Positions 1-8,940 of a DNA stretch of 64,000 nucleotides are shown here, one piece after another. The DNA comes from Granulosicoccus sp045106195 (GTDB taxonomy: Bacteria > Pseudomonadota > Gammaproteobacteria > Granulosicoccales > Granulosicoccaceae): contig JBGCEH010000009.1 in NCBI GenBank assembly GCA_045106195.1, positions 248,001 to 312,000 of the forward strand, in the 5' to 3' direction. Numbering within the stretch: the stretch's first letter is position 1; each line of letters starts with the position of its first letter. A program made the translations under genes and the position numbers. Below the pieces are notes generated by a model that saw only the letters and a program-made list of their open reading frames with translations, made no database searches and was not told the DNA's origin.

Positions 1-1866
1 CGTGTCAAAATCAGGCTGACCTAGTAGATCGTTGTAGGTATTCCCGGGGCTATCCCTGTTGGTATGCACTGCAATCTGATGATCGGCCCAATCCAGTGAA
101 CGTATGTAGCGGGCAAACTCGATGTGTCGATCAGTTCCGTATCGACTCTCCTCACTCAGGTTCCACTTGATACCGTTCAGGTAGGAAAACCTTGCAATCA
201 TTTCGCGGTAATACAGTTTGCGCTCAACGCCCAATTGTCCGTTATCCAGCCAGTTGGTGTTTCCGCCTTCTGTTTCAGCCAGGACAAAATGCGCAGAGAT
301 GCCCTTTCGTTGCATATGATCCAGCACAATGTTCCATTGATGCAGTTTCGACACATCATAGTGAGAATTATCAAATTCCGAACCGCTCGCCCCTACGAAG
401 GGGTATGTCTCGCGGCCATCACCACCAAGGTTCATTGGCAGGAAATAAATGGAGTTAACGTCCTGCCCACTAAGATAGTTAACCGCGCCTATAATCCCCT
501 TGCCATCAACACCCGTGTCTTCACTTGTAAAATTGGGATCACCAGTATTCCAATCATCGACATGAGGTTCATATCGATGAACGTCATCCTGTAATCCATC
601 AGTACCTGCACCACCTGACTGATTCACGGTGTTATCAAATCCTGCATAGCCAAAAAAATTCTCTGGACTATCAATACCACCCTTGATCCAATAGCCTCCA
701 TCTGCCTGCTTGAGATAGTGTTCACCGATGTATTCAAGTCGCCCGTCTGCCAGTAATCCCGGTGCTTCGGGATCTCTTTCAGCAATAACAAAGCTGCCCG
801 ATGCTCCGTCAGCCGATAGAATAGACCCACCCGTAGCATTATCGGATACCGCCAGATTGTTACCCTGACGAAACGAAACGACGTAAGCCCAGTTTCCAGA
901 CTCGTCGGGGCTAAAAAGGGCTCTCCAAACATTACCTCGACCGTTGCCCGCCCCATCACCCGCAAAGAATCCCGGAACAACAACCTGGTTTCCCGAAGGA
1001 GCTGTGAATGTGACAGATAGTCGAATATCAAGAAACGGGTTAGGCGATTCATCTGTTTCGGTGGCTGCTGGCCCGGAAACATCAAGTGACAAAGGTTGCC
1101 ACTTTACCCGTGGGCCGTTGATGTTAACGTTTTCGCAGGCCGTACTTACACAGCTATTCGGAAGATCAATCAATATCATTGCCTGCGCACTACTGCCCAA
1201 CGGATCTGCCTCGGTGCTATACCAGCCAGCCTGCCATGGGCTGAGGGCCGGACTGTCGGTGAAATCAAGATACTGCTCGTTCGCAGCGTCGTACCACACA
1301 AGCGACGAAGCAGCCAACCCATTGTCTGAAGCTTCTTGCAACGTACAGCCGTTCAAGCATTGCGTTCCTTGCTTACGAACGAATGTAAAACTGTTTTCAG
1401 CTACCGGTACATACAGTGGAGCGCCTAGCATAGACCAGGTTAATCGCCCAGCCACGGTAGGCAGTTCAATACCGACACAACCATTGCTGGAATCACAACC
1501 TGTGAAGGAGCTTCCTGTAACTGGTGGAACATTGTCCGGTAACGACAGCGCAACATCAGAGGACGTCACTTGAATAAACCAGTAGCCTTCGCCCGCAACC
1601 AACGGCTCATCGATTTCAACTCGCTTGTACTCCCCTGATGATCCATCGTATCGCCAAACAATCCATGTTCTCGAAAAGTCTTGCATATTGAGTTCGTCAC
1701 TAAACAGATCGACGAGCGTATTTCCTGCCGGATCGGCAGGGATGACGATCTGATGCCATTGCCTGGGCTCCACAGTCAGAGGGGACGTTGCGGCCTGGAC
1801 CATCATCGGGAAAACGCCAGCAAGCACAAGTGGCGCGCACACTAATACAAACTTCATTGCCTTCAT
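1..1866 (-). CDS. DUF5060 glycoside-hydrolase-like secreted protein (C-terminus cut by window edge)
   Basis: The frame is open for 622 codons and runs off the left edge, so the C-terminus is missing. A signal peptide is visible (residues 1-25, ending MMVQA before ATSP). Residues about 26-250 form a Cys-containing beta-rich region I do not recognise. Residues about 255-350 look like DUF5060 (PLSLDVSGP, VPGFFAGDGAGN, VWRALFSPDESGNW). From about 430 on it resembles the TIM-barrel of DUF5060/DUF4038 hydrolases (SIYFLPMNLGGDGRETYPF, YYREMIARFSYLNGIKWNLS). Families with this layout are putative polysaccharide-degrading enzymes; the substrate is not predictable here. ATG at 1866 was chosen because it gives an intact signal peptide; the ATG at 1857 is an alternative. 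It is monocistronic, downstream of the cox cluster after a 446-bp gap. Confidence 0.85.
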   Translation of the reverse strand, partial: MKAMKFVLVCAPLVLAGVFPMMVQAATSPLTVEPRQWHQIVIPADPAGNTLVDLFSDELNMQDFSRTWIVWRYDGSSGEYKRVEIDEPLVAGEGYWFIQVTSSDVALSLPDNVPPVTGSSFTGCDSSNGCVGIELPTVAGRLTWSMLGAPLYVPVAENSFTFVRKQGTQCLNGCTLQEASDNGLAASSLVWYDAANEQYLDFTDSPALSPWQAGWYSTEADPLGSSAQAMILIDLPNSCVSTACENVNINGPRVKWQPLSLDVSGPAATETDESPNPFLDIRLSVTFTAPSGNQVVVPGFFAGDGAGNGRGNVWRALFSPDESGNWAYVVSFRQGNNLAVSDNATGGSILSADGASGSFVIAERDPEAPGLLADGRLEYIGEHYLKQADGGYWIKGGIDSPENFFGYAGFDNTVNQSGGAGTDGLQDDVHRYEPHVDDWNTGDPNFTSEDTGVDGKGIIGAVNYLSGQDVNSIYFLPMNLGGDGRETYPFVGASGSEFDNSHYDVSKLHQWNIVLDHMQRKGISAHFVLAETEGGNTNWLDNGQLGVERKLYYREMIARFSYLNGIKWNLSEESRYGTDRHIEFARYIRSLDWADHQIAVHTNRDSPGNTYNDLLGQPDFDT

Positions 1867-2312
1867 AACAGGTGCTGAGTTTTTTAAACACCATAACCCT
1901 AGCAAGAACAGGAACTGTGTTTATGACACGTTAGATATGTGCCCGAGTACAAGACGGATCAATGAACCAGACATTGCCTCAACGAGCCTTTAATGCACTG
2001 GCAATAAAACCAATTATCAGGAATGAGTTTCGCCACAATTACCCGATCTACTTGCTCGCCTGCGGTATAGACACCGCTGAAAAGTAGTGAGCCTTTGGTG
2101 CTTATGAAAATTAATGTACAGTAATGATATCGAGTTATTATGAGATACCCATCACACTGACAATGAGGCGGCGACAGCGACCGGATATCGGTTGTCGATA
2201 ATGGCCGTTTTATTGCCAGCATTCGTTATGCTCAGACTTCTTCAATGCCGACAAAGAATTATTTATAACAACATTCCCGGGACGGCTAGTTGACATAAAA
2301 CCAGGCTGGATA
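1867..2312. other. Gene-free spacer between coxG and the DUF5060 gene
   Basis: No reading frame here resembles a known protein; the short minus-strand frames at 1959-2222 and 2210-2452 have no recognisable content and the second mostly overlaps coxG. The spacer should hold the promoter of the DUF5060 gene and the end of the cox transcript, but I see no convincing sigma-70 box pair or strong GC hairpin with a T-tract. Confidence 0.5.
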
Positions 2313-2771
2313 TCAGACTTGGGGAGCATCCCCTGACGCCAGTGCCTGCTCAAAGTTGGCAAAAAATTTCTTTGCCAACCTTTTAGTAGTACCTTCCATG
2401 AGGCGACCTCCCACCTGCGCCAGTTTGCCAGTGACATCGATAGTGACGACATAGCTTAACAAGGTTCCACCGTCTTGCTCGCTCAAAGTCACATCGGCAC
2501 GGCCATTGGCGAAACCAGCAATACCGGCATCGCCTTTGCCGTGAAGGTTAAATCTGGACGGACCATCAGTTGGATCGAGTGTTACGTCACTTTGGAAGCT
2601 TGCTTTGACTGGTCCGAATTTAACCACCACTGTAGCCTCCATCTGAGTGTCACTGTGTTTGATCAATTCCTCACAACCAGGGATGCTTTTCTGCAATATG
2701 TCCGGATCATTCAATGCCTTGAAAACAATATCAACAGGCAGTGGGATTACAACGTCTTCCTGGAGTTCCAT
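2313..2771 (-). CDS. coxG: CoxG, SRPBCC-fold CO dehydrogenase accessory protein
   Basis: This 152-residue protein starts MELQEDVVIPLP and contains the CoxG/SRPBCC pattern: PVDIVFKALNDPDILQKSIPGCEEL near the N-terminus, then FQSDVTLDP and VTGKLAQVGGRLMEGTTKRLAKKFFANFEQ at the end. CoxG proteins are reported to help recruit CO dehydrogenase to the cytoplasmic membrane. The classical protein is about 200 residues with a C-terminal anchor; here the chain stops just after the SRPBCC core, so membrane anchoring would need another route. It is the last gene of the cox operon, 11 bp after coxF. Confidence 0.9.
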   Translation of the reverse strand: MELQEDVVIPLPVDIVFKALNDPDILQKSIPGCEELIKHSDTQMEATVVVKFGPVKASFQSDVTLDPTDGPSRFNLHGKGDAGIAGFANGRADVTLSEQDGGTLLSYVVTIDVTGKLAQVGGRLMEGTTKRLAKKFFANFEQALASGDAPQV

Positions 2772-2782
2772 GGCATTGCTCT

Positions 2783-3622
2783 CTAGTTTTTATGGTGAAA
2801 TTGTGATGGGCTTTCTGCTTTAACGCACCGCCTTATCTGTACCAGTTCAGCCAGTATGGATAGTGCTATTTCATTGGGTGTGACTGCGCCGATGTCGAGT
2901 CCGGCCGGCCCTTTTACAAGCGCCAGAGCACTTGTATCATGCATACTGACGCTTAGTTCGTTTCTCAGATGCGCCATCTTCCGGTGGCTACCTACAAACC
3001 CGATATGGCGTGATTGCACACTCAGCGCAGAGCTTAGTGCGTTCAGGTCACCAGCACCCTGAGTTGCAATTAAGATGTAACGATGCGAATGCTCAACCGG
3101 TACATCACTCCATTGCAAATAATGTCGGGGGTATTCAACTTCTGTTCTATCGACAGCCGATCCGACCAACACAACAGAAAAATTAAAAAATTCGGCCAAT
3201 TGACTAACCGAAGATGCCACTGGGCTTGAACCGGAAATAAGAAGTTCCGGATTAGCGAGAAACGGTTCTATGAATAGTTCCATCGAACCTTTGCTGGGAC
3301 ACATGTTGTTTGCAATCCAACGGCCATCAGTCTCTTCGCCAGCAATCATGCCCTGTTCACTCAACACCTCATCGGGATGAATGGATACAAATCGCGGCTC
3401 ACCATCTGCGATGGACTTTACTGCCGCCTTTATGACAGCACTGCGGGCACATCCCCCGCCAATCCAGCCTTCTACAATATTTCCGTCGTGATCAATAATG
3501 GCTTTCGCACCAGGTTTGGCCGCCGTAACAGACAGCGTCCTGACAACGGTAGCGACAGCAAATGAGCCACCTTGGCGTTTCATGCGATAAACGATATCGC
3601 CGATATCCTCATGCGGACTCAT
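2783..3622 (-). CDS. coxF: CoxF, XdhC/CoxF-family Mo-cofactor maturation protein
   Basis: XdhC/CoxF proteins help insert or sulfurate the molybdenum cofactor in hydroxylases. The N-terminal XdhC/CoxI region shows FAVATVVRT and the GWIGGGC motif (about residues 52-58). The C-terminal Rossmann part shows LLISGSSPVASS, YILIATQG and GFVGSHRK, followed by GLDIGAVTPNEIALSILAE. ATG 3622 was chosen over an in-frame upstream ATG at 3796 because GGAG lies 9 nt ahead and it begins 17 bp after the coxE stop, whereas the longer form would overlap coxE by over 150 bp with non-family sequence. Length 279 residues. Position E-F-G in the operon matches known cox clusters. Confidence 0.9.
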   Translation of the reverse strand: MSPHEDIGDIVYRMKRQGGSFAVATVVRTLSVTAAKPGAKAIIDHDGNIVEGWIGGGCARSAVIKAAVKSIADGEPRFVSIHPDEVLSEQGMIAGEETDGRWIANNMCPSKGSMELFIEPFLANPELLISGSSPVASSVSQLAEFFNFSVVLVGSAVDRTEVEYPRHYLQWSDVPVEHSHRYILIATQGAGDLNALSSALSVQSRHIGFVGSHRKMAHLRNELSVSMHDTSALALVKGPAGLDIGAVTPNEIALSILAELVQIRRCVKAESPSQFHHKN

Positions 3623-3639
3623 AATCGTTTCTCCACCCC

Positions 3640-4827
3640 TTAAAGCCTGGCAAGATGCGGTTCGAGTGCTGTCAGGCTCTCCAGAGTATTCGCAGCGGCA
3701 AACAGGTCGAGATAAGGCATTGCTGCAGCCATTCCCTGCGCAACAGGTTCGTAGCCTGTCCAGCCCTTCAGAGGGTTGAGCCAGAGGATGCGACACTTAC
3801 GCCTGCGCAATCGTTCAAGCGCCTTGACTATAAGCTCTGGAGGATCAGTGTCATAACCGTCTGAAAATATGATGACAACACTACGTGCATTTACACTACT
3901 GGCGGCGTATTGCTGGTTAAACAAACCAAGACTTGCGCCAATACGCGTCCCACCGCCAAATCCCTGTGCCATAAGAGACAGCCGATTAATCGCACGCAAG
4001 GTATCATCATCACGCATAACGTCACTGACCCGCATTAGACTGGTGTGAAACAGATAGGCCTCCGTTCGATGATCATGACTGACCAGACCTTTCAGGAATG
4101 CCAGAAAAACGCGCGAATACACCATCATCGAACCCGACACATCCAGCAAGGCCACAATCCTTACCGATCGTTCCGGCCTTCGTTGTTTGAACAGATGAAT
4201 CGGGTCTCCACCTGTGCTGATACTTTCCCGCATGATTTTGCGCATGTTCAAAGATCTGCCCCTTTGAGCTGCGCGTCGTCGCCGGGAACGCCTGTCACGC
4301 ATGGCGGAGGCCAGCTCCCTGGCAACCCGTTCTGCATGAACCAGGACTTCGGGAGTCATCAGTTCCCGTAAATCCACCTTCTCGATATTGCGTATGCGTG
4401 ATCCGGCAAGCTTACCTTCACCGCGATGTATTGACTCATCCGCTAACGTCTCTTCAGAGTCATCCAGGTCTCCAGCACTGTCACTAGCGTATCCATTATC
4501 AGTCAATTGGCCAAACGAGGTATCAGGCGCAGGGCTGAAAGTCTCCTGAACGACTCTCATATTGAATTTTTCACGTCCACCATTAACCCAATAGGCATTG
4601 AACAATTCGTCAAATCGGGCAAACACATCAGCGCTACCTGAACAAACCGCTTTACAAGCCAGTCTTACCTCATCCGGATTCATTGCATTAATCGTTGCCA
4701 GTGATTGCATGCTATGCCGAAACTCGTCGGGACCCACCACTAATCCGTTATCACGAAGGTGCGCCATGAACCCCTGCATACGCTCGCTGATTTTTTCGGC
4801 TGGTTGTATGAAGCTGGTGACTTTCAT
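3640..4827 (-). CDS. coxE: CoxE, von Willebrand factor A-domain protein
   Basis: CoxE partners the AAA+ ATPase CoxD during assembly of the [CuSMoO2] active site of CO dehydrogenase. The 395-residue protein has an N-terminal helical CoxE region, an acidic and basic linker (about 105-200, including an RRSRRRRAA stretch) and a C-terminal VWA domain. MIDAS residues are visible: DVSGS (D229, S231, S233), T294 in GGGTRIG and D323 in FSDGYDT. The start codon lies 3 bp from a MITE-like insertion, so the sequence upstream of ATG 4827 is transposon end and has no Shine-Dalgarno motif. Translation may be weakened, or start at a later Met (M17 or M21). Confidence 0.9.
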   Translation of the reverse strand: MKVTSFIQPAEKISERMQGFMAHLRDNGLVVGPDEFRHSMQSLATINAMNPDEVRLACKAVCSGSADVFARFDELFNAYWVNGGREKFNMRVVQETFSPAPDTSFGQLTDNGYASDSAGDLDDSEETLADESIHRGEGKLAGSRIRNIEKVDLRELMTPEVLVHAERVARELASAMRDRRSRRRRAAQRGRSLNMRKIMRESISTGGDPIHLFKQRRPERSVRIVALLDVSGSMMVYSRVFLAFLKGLVSHDHRTEAYLFHTSLMRVSDVMRDDDTLRAINRLSLMAQGFGGGTRIGASLGLFNQQYAASSVNARSVVIIFSDGYDTDPPELIVKALERLRRRKCRILWLNPLKGWTGYEPVAQGMAAAMPYLDLFAAANTLESLTALEPHLARL

Positions 4828-4830
4828 TTA

Positions 4831-5091
4831 GTGCACTGCAACCGTCAAAGGTTTCAAATCGCGAATTGCCAAGCGTTCTTGCACTACGCGCTTGCTCGTA
4901 GGCCTATTGGAATACTCCAAAAGCAAGCAACAACGGGAAAGATCGCTTGGCGGTTCGCCCTTCAGGAGAGCCCCAGTTGGCGCTCCACCGCGTTGCAGTT
5001 CTTGACAAGGCATCAGCATTGCCTGCGGACTGCGCCTTATTGAGCGCCAACTGAGGCTCTCTGCTTGAACGCTTTGATGGTTGCAGTGCAC
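4831..5091. mobile_element. MITE-like element between coxD and coxE, with TIRs and TA target duplication
   Basis: The element is 261 bp. Left end GTGCACTGCAACCGTCAAAG (4831-4850) and the complement of 5072-5091 match at 19 of 20 positions, with weaker similarity for several more bases. TA dinucleotides flank both ends (4829-4830 and 5092-5093), as expected for IS630/Tc1-mariner type target duplication. An inner inverted repeat pairs 4966-4985 with 5042-5061 (19 of 20), so the element can fold extensively. It has no transposase; short frames inside resemble no protein. It supplies the G of the TAG stop of coxD and ends 3 bp before the coxE start codon. Confidence 0.75.
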
Positions 5092-5978
5092 TAGACAAGA
5101 TTTCCCGCAAGTCGTTGCGCCACAACATCTGGTATTTGCGCCTTGTCAGCTTGAGTCTTCAATAGACAAACCAGAGAGGCCTGTAATATTGTCGGATCGT
5201 CACTTATGTCAGCCACCCCTAAACCAATCAGTGCGGCTGCCCAATCGAGCATTTCGGCAACACCGGGTTTCTTCTCCAATTCCTCTTTACGCAAGGCTTG
5301 TACAAACCCGACGATCTGCGTCGCAAGCTGTATGTCAATATCCGGCTCTCGCTTTGCAAGGATGGCGAGTTCAGTTGTTTTGTCAGGATACTCCACAAAG
5401 CTGTAAAGACAACGTCTGCGCAACGCATCAGACAAATCACGTGTACCGTTCGATGTCAGCACGACATGCGGTATGGAGGTCGCGCTTATCGTACCCATTT
5501 CAGGTATGGATATCTGAAAGTCTGACAGGAGCTCCAAAAGGTAAGCCTCAAATTCTTCGTCCGCCCTGTCCACTTCGTCTATCAGAAGTACCGGCGAATC
5601 GATCTGCGTTATTGCCTCCAGCAGCGGACGTTTTAACAAATACTTGTCTGAAAAAATAAGTGCATCGGCGTCATCGATTGACAAGTTGCTATCGTTAGCT
5701 GCACGCACAGACAGCAGTTGACGCTGGTAATTCCATTCATAAATTGCGGTACTGGCATCAAGCCCTTCATAGCATTGCAGACGAATCAACTTGCTGTTTT
5801 GCAATCGGGACAGGGTCTTGGCAATTTCCGTCTTACCTACCCCTGCCGCACCCTCCAGCAACAAGGGCCGACCCAGAGTGATTGACAAATGCAAGGCCAT
5901 AGCCAGCTCATCGCTGGCTATATAGTCATGCTGCGCAAGGTTGCCCTGAAGCAATTGCCAGCTCATTTTGTCTTGCAT
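5091..5978 (-). CDS. coxD: CoxD, MoxR-family AAA+ ATPase
   Basis: CoxD is an ATP-dependent chaperone needed for building the Cu-S-Mo centre of CO dehydrogenase. The 295-residue protein shows Walker A GAAGVGKT (43-50), Walker B LLIDEVD (131-137), a sensor segment VLTSNGTRDL and the arginine-rich LRRRC following it. Length equals that usual for CoxD, so the adjacent insertion has not visibly shortened it. Its TAG stop is formed from the TA target duplication plus the first base of the MITE-like element. It lies 30 bp after coxL. Confidence 0.92.
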   Translation of the reverse strand: MQDKMSWQLLQGNLAQHDYIASDELAMALHLSITLGRPLLLEGAAGVGKTEIAKTLSRLQNSKLIRLQCYEGLDASTAIYEWNYQRQLLSVRAANDSNLSIDDADALIFSDKYLLKRPLLEAITQIDSPVLLIDEVDRADEEFEAYLLELLSDFQISIPEMGTISATSIPHVVLTSNGTRDLSDALRRRCLYSFVEYPDKTTELAILAKREPDIDIQLATQIVGFVQALRKEELEKKPGVAEMLDWAAALIGLGVADISDDPTILQASLVCLLKTQADKAQIPDVVAQRLAGNLV

Positions 5979-6008
5979 GACGACTTCAGAGAACTGTTGG
6001 TCCGTACA

Positions 6009-8429
6009 TCAGCCGTGTAATCCAAGTTTGTTTGCAGTTTGCCAAATACGCCAATGATCATGCGGCATGTGCGTATGCGTCAAACCGAATGCCTTGAAGG
6101 CATCATTAACAGCATTGGAAAATGCAGGCACACCACCGACATTCGGACTTTCGCCAACACCTTTGGCACCAATAGGGTGGTGTGGGCTGGGGGTTTCAGT
6201 GAAGTCTGTAATGTAATTCGGTGTCTCCACAGCGGTCGGGATGAAAAAATCCATCAATGAACCTGTTTTAATATTCCCAAGATCATCGTAGGCAATCTCT
6301 TGACCAAGTGCAATCGCAAGAGCTTCAGTCAAGCCACCATGCACCTGGCCTTCAATGATCATGGGATTGATGCGAGTACCACAATCATCCAGAGCATAGA
6401 ATTTTCGAATGTCCGTCACGCCAGTATCAACATCGATATCCATAACACAGATATAAGCGCCAAACGGGTATGTCATGTTGGGTGGATCGTAATAACTCAC
6501 CGCTTCCAGTCCCGGCTCTACACCCGGTATTGCCTGATTGTAGGAGGCATAGGCGATCTCTTTCATGGTCTTGAATCTTTCCGGTACGCCTTTGACGACG
6601 AACCGATCAATTTCCCATTCCACATCATTGTCGTGGACCTCCAGTAAATAGGCTGCAATCATTTGCGCCTTGGCACGAATTTTCCGACCGGCCATGGCTG
6701 TTGCAGCACCGGCGACTGGTGTTGAGCGAGATCCGTATGTTCCCAAACCATAGGGCGCGGTATCGGTATCACCTTCCTCTATAGTTATATCGTCGGCAGA
6801 GATACCGATTTCAGACGCGAGTATCTGAGCAAACGTTGTAGCATGTCCCTGCCCTTGCGAAATGGTTCCAAGCCGCGCAAGTGCAGAACCCGTAGGATGG
6901 ATTCTGATCTCGCAGCTGTCAAACATACCCATGCCCAAAATGTCGCAGTTCTTGACCGGACCGGCACCGACAATCTCGGTAAAATGGCACAAGCCGATGC
7001 CCATCAGACTTCGTGTCTTACCTGCTTTGAATGATTCAACACGATTGCTCTGTTCTGCCCGAAGGCCTTTGTAGTCGACAGCCTCCAATGCTTTGTTCCA
7101 CGCTGTATGGTAGTCACCCGAGTCATATTCCCATCCTAATGCAGATTGATAGGGAAATTGATCTTTCCTTATGAAGTTCTTTAATCGCAGCTCGGCGGCG
7201 TCCATGTTCAGCTTGATCGCCAGCACTTCTATCATGCGTTCGATAAAGTACGCAGCCTCGGTTACGCGAAACGAGCAGCGGTAGGCAACGCCTCCGGGGG
7301 CCTTGTTCGTATAGATTCCATCAACGGCAAGATAAGCCGTTTCAATGTCATAGGATCCCGTACAGATATTCATGAAGCCTGCAGGAAACTTGGTAGGGTC
7401 AGCACAAGCATCAAATGCACCATGATCTGCCGTCGTGTGACACCAGAGACCCAGAATTTTACCCTCGGCAGTCGCGGCTATCTTGCCTTGCATCCAGTAA
7501 TCGCGAGCAAAGGCGGTAGAGGCTAGATTTTCCATCCGGTCCTCGACCCACTTTACCGGCACGCCTGTAACGATCGATGCCACGATCGAGCATACATAAC
7601 CCGGGTACACTCCCACCTTGTTACCAAAACCGCCACCGATATCCGGTGATACAACGCGGATGTTGTGCTCAGCGATACCCGACAACAATGATGCGACTGT
7701 TCGAACCACATGCGGTGCCTGAAAGGTACCGTAAAGCGTCAACTTCCCATTGACTTTGTCCATCGACGCAACACTACCGCACGGCTCCAGAGGACACGGA
7801 TGGGTACGATGGTAGTAGACCATTTCTTCAGCCACTACCGGAGCTGCTTCCAGAATACTTTCTACCGCGTCCTTGTCTCCCTGCTCCCAGGTAAAGATAT
7901 GGTTAGGATGACGCCTTGCACCGTGAGCGCCTTCTTTTGCGTCGGCGATGTCCTCACGCAGTACCGGTGCTCCCGGTAACTCTGCCTTGAATGGATCGAC
8001 CAGCACAGGTAGCTCCTCGTATTCAACCTTCACAAGGTCAACTGCGTCAGCGGCAATATACCGGTCTTCTGCGATTACAAAGGCAACTTCCTGCCCTTGA
8101 AACAATACTTTTCCGTCAGCCAGCACCATCTGCTTGTCGCCGGCAAGTGTTGGCATCCAGTGAAGATTCAACGGCTCCAGATCAGCAGCCGTCAATACCG
8201 CAACAACACCTGGCAGCGCAAGAGCTGCCGATGTGTCAATGGATTTGACATAGGCATGTGCATGCTGTGAGCGAACCATATCGCCGTACAGCATGCCAGG
8301 CAGCTTGATGTCATCAATGTAGTTGCCCTTGCCTTGTGTAAAACGGGCGTCTTCTACACGCTTGCGTGAAGTACCAAGACCCTTGAGTGACGCCTGGCGC
8401 TCTTTCATGGAGGGAGCTGAAGCACTCAT
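6009..8429 (-). CDS. coxL: CoxL, form I aerobic CO dehydrogenase large (molybdenum) subunit
   Basis: This is the catalytic subunit oxidising CO to CO2 at a Cu-S-Mo centre with molybdopterin cytosine dinucleotide. It has 806 residues, the usual CoxL length. The diagnostic form I loop AYRCSFR is at 382-388, with C385 equivalent to the copper-binding cysteine (Cys388 of Oligotropha carboxidovorans). Other family features are SPDIGGGFGNK (261-271), DHGAFDACADP, a central GQGHATTFAQILASE and C-terminal GAKGVGESPN. Form II proteins have AYRGAGR in the same place, so true CO oxidation is the better prediction. ATGA overlap with coxS indicates translational coupling. Confidence 0.95.
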   Translation of the reverse strand: MSASAPSMKERQASLKGLGTSRKRVEDARFTQGKGNYIDDIKLPGMLYGDMVRSQHAHAYVKSIDTSAALALPGVVAVLTAADLEPLNLHWMPTLAGDKQMVLADGKVLFQGQEVAFVIAEDRYIAADAVDLVKVEYEELPVLVDPFKAELPGAPVLREDIADAKEGAHGARRHPNHIFTWEQGDKDAVESILEAAPVVAEEMVYYHRTHPCPLEPCGSVASMDKVNGKLTLYGTFQAPHVVRTVASLLSGIAEHNIRVVSPDIGGGFGNKVGVYPGYVCSIVASIVTGVPVKWVEDRMENLASTAFARDYWMQGKIAATAEGKILGLWCHTTADHGAFDACADPTKFPAGFMNICTGSYDIETAYLAVDGIYTNKAPGGVAYRCSFRVTEAAYFIERMIEVLAIKLNMDAAELRLKNFIRKDQFPYQSALGWEYDSGDYHTAWNKALEAVDYKGLRAEQSNRVESFKAGKTRSLMGIGLCHFTEIVGAGPVKNCDILGMGMFDSCEIRIHPTGSALARLGTISQGQGHATTFAQILASEIGISADDITIEEGDTDTAPYGLGTYGSRSTPVAGAATAMAGRKIRAKAQMIAAYLLEVHDNDVEWEIDRFVVKGVPERFKTMKEIAYASYNQAIPGVEPGLEAVSYYDPPNMTYPFGAYICVMDIDVDTGVTDIRKFYALDDCGTRINPMIIEGQVHGGLTEALAIALGQEIAYDDLGNIKTGSLMDFFIPTAVETPNYITDFTETPSPHHPIGAKGVGESPNVGGVPAFSNAVNDAFKAFGLTHTHMPHDHWRIWQTANKLGLHG

Positions 8430-8920
8430 GCTGCGGACTCCTGCGACTGGCTGTTGATAATCTCAGCGGCAGACAATACTGCCTTGACGATATTCTGATA
8501 GCCGGTGCAACGACACAGATTTCCTGAAATACCGAAACGCACATCGTCTTCAGTAGGCGTCGGGTTTTCCAGTAACAGCCGATGTGCCCGCGTTATCATA
8601 CCGGGAGTACAGAAACCGCACTGCAGGCCGTGATGTTCCTTGAATTGTTCTTGCAAAACGTGCAGTTTGTCCGGATTTCCAAGTCCTTCAATGGTGGTGA
8701 TTTCCGCACCCTCCGCTTGCACAGCGAAAACCGTACAGGATTTGACTGAACGTCCATCAAGCTCGATAGTGCAAGCACCGCAGTGTGAGGTTTCGCAACC
8801 AACATGCGGGCCTGTGACGTCCATATGATCACGCAGCACATGAATCAGTAGTTCGCGCGGCTCAACAGTCGCTTTGCGAGCCTGCCCATTGACGTTTAAT
8901 GTGATATCAGTTTTGTTCAT
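8426..8920 (-). CDS. coxS: CoxS, [2Fe-2S] small subunit of CO dehydrogenase
   Basis: CoxS passes electrons from the Mo site to FAD. The 164-residue protein has the two clusters of the xanthine-oxidase family: the N-terminal plant-type ferredoxin ligands C42, C47, C50 and C62 (GCETSHCGAC), and the C-terminal helical-domain ligands C101, C104, C136 and C138 (QCGFC and LCRC). It lies between coxM (20 bp gap) and coxL (ATGA overlap). Confidence 0.95.
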   Translation of the reverse strand: MNKTDITLNVNGQARKATVEPRELLIHVLRDHMDVTGPHVGCETSHCGACTIELDGRSVKSCTVFAVQAEGAEITTIEGLGNPDKLHVLQEQFKEHHGLQCGFCTPGMITRAHRLLLENPTPTEDDVRFGISGNLCRCTGYQNIVKAVLSAAEIINSQSQESAA

Positions 8921-8940
8921 TGTTTTATTCCGGTATTAGT

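Noticed and set aside
944..1573. 209-codon plus-strand frame
   Set aside because: It lies entirely antisense to the DUF5060 gene, resembles no family and has no SD context; the minus-strand frame has a signal peptide and domain motifs.
4828..5091. 87-codon minus-strand frame spanning the MITE-like element
   Set aside because: It is bounded by the element ends, resembles no protein and runs through palindromic arms; treated as chance.
5081..5659. 192-codon plus-strand frame opposite coxD
   Set aside because: Antisense shadow of a clear MoxR ATPase.
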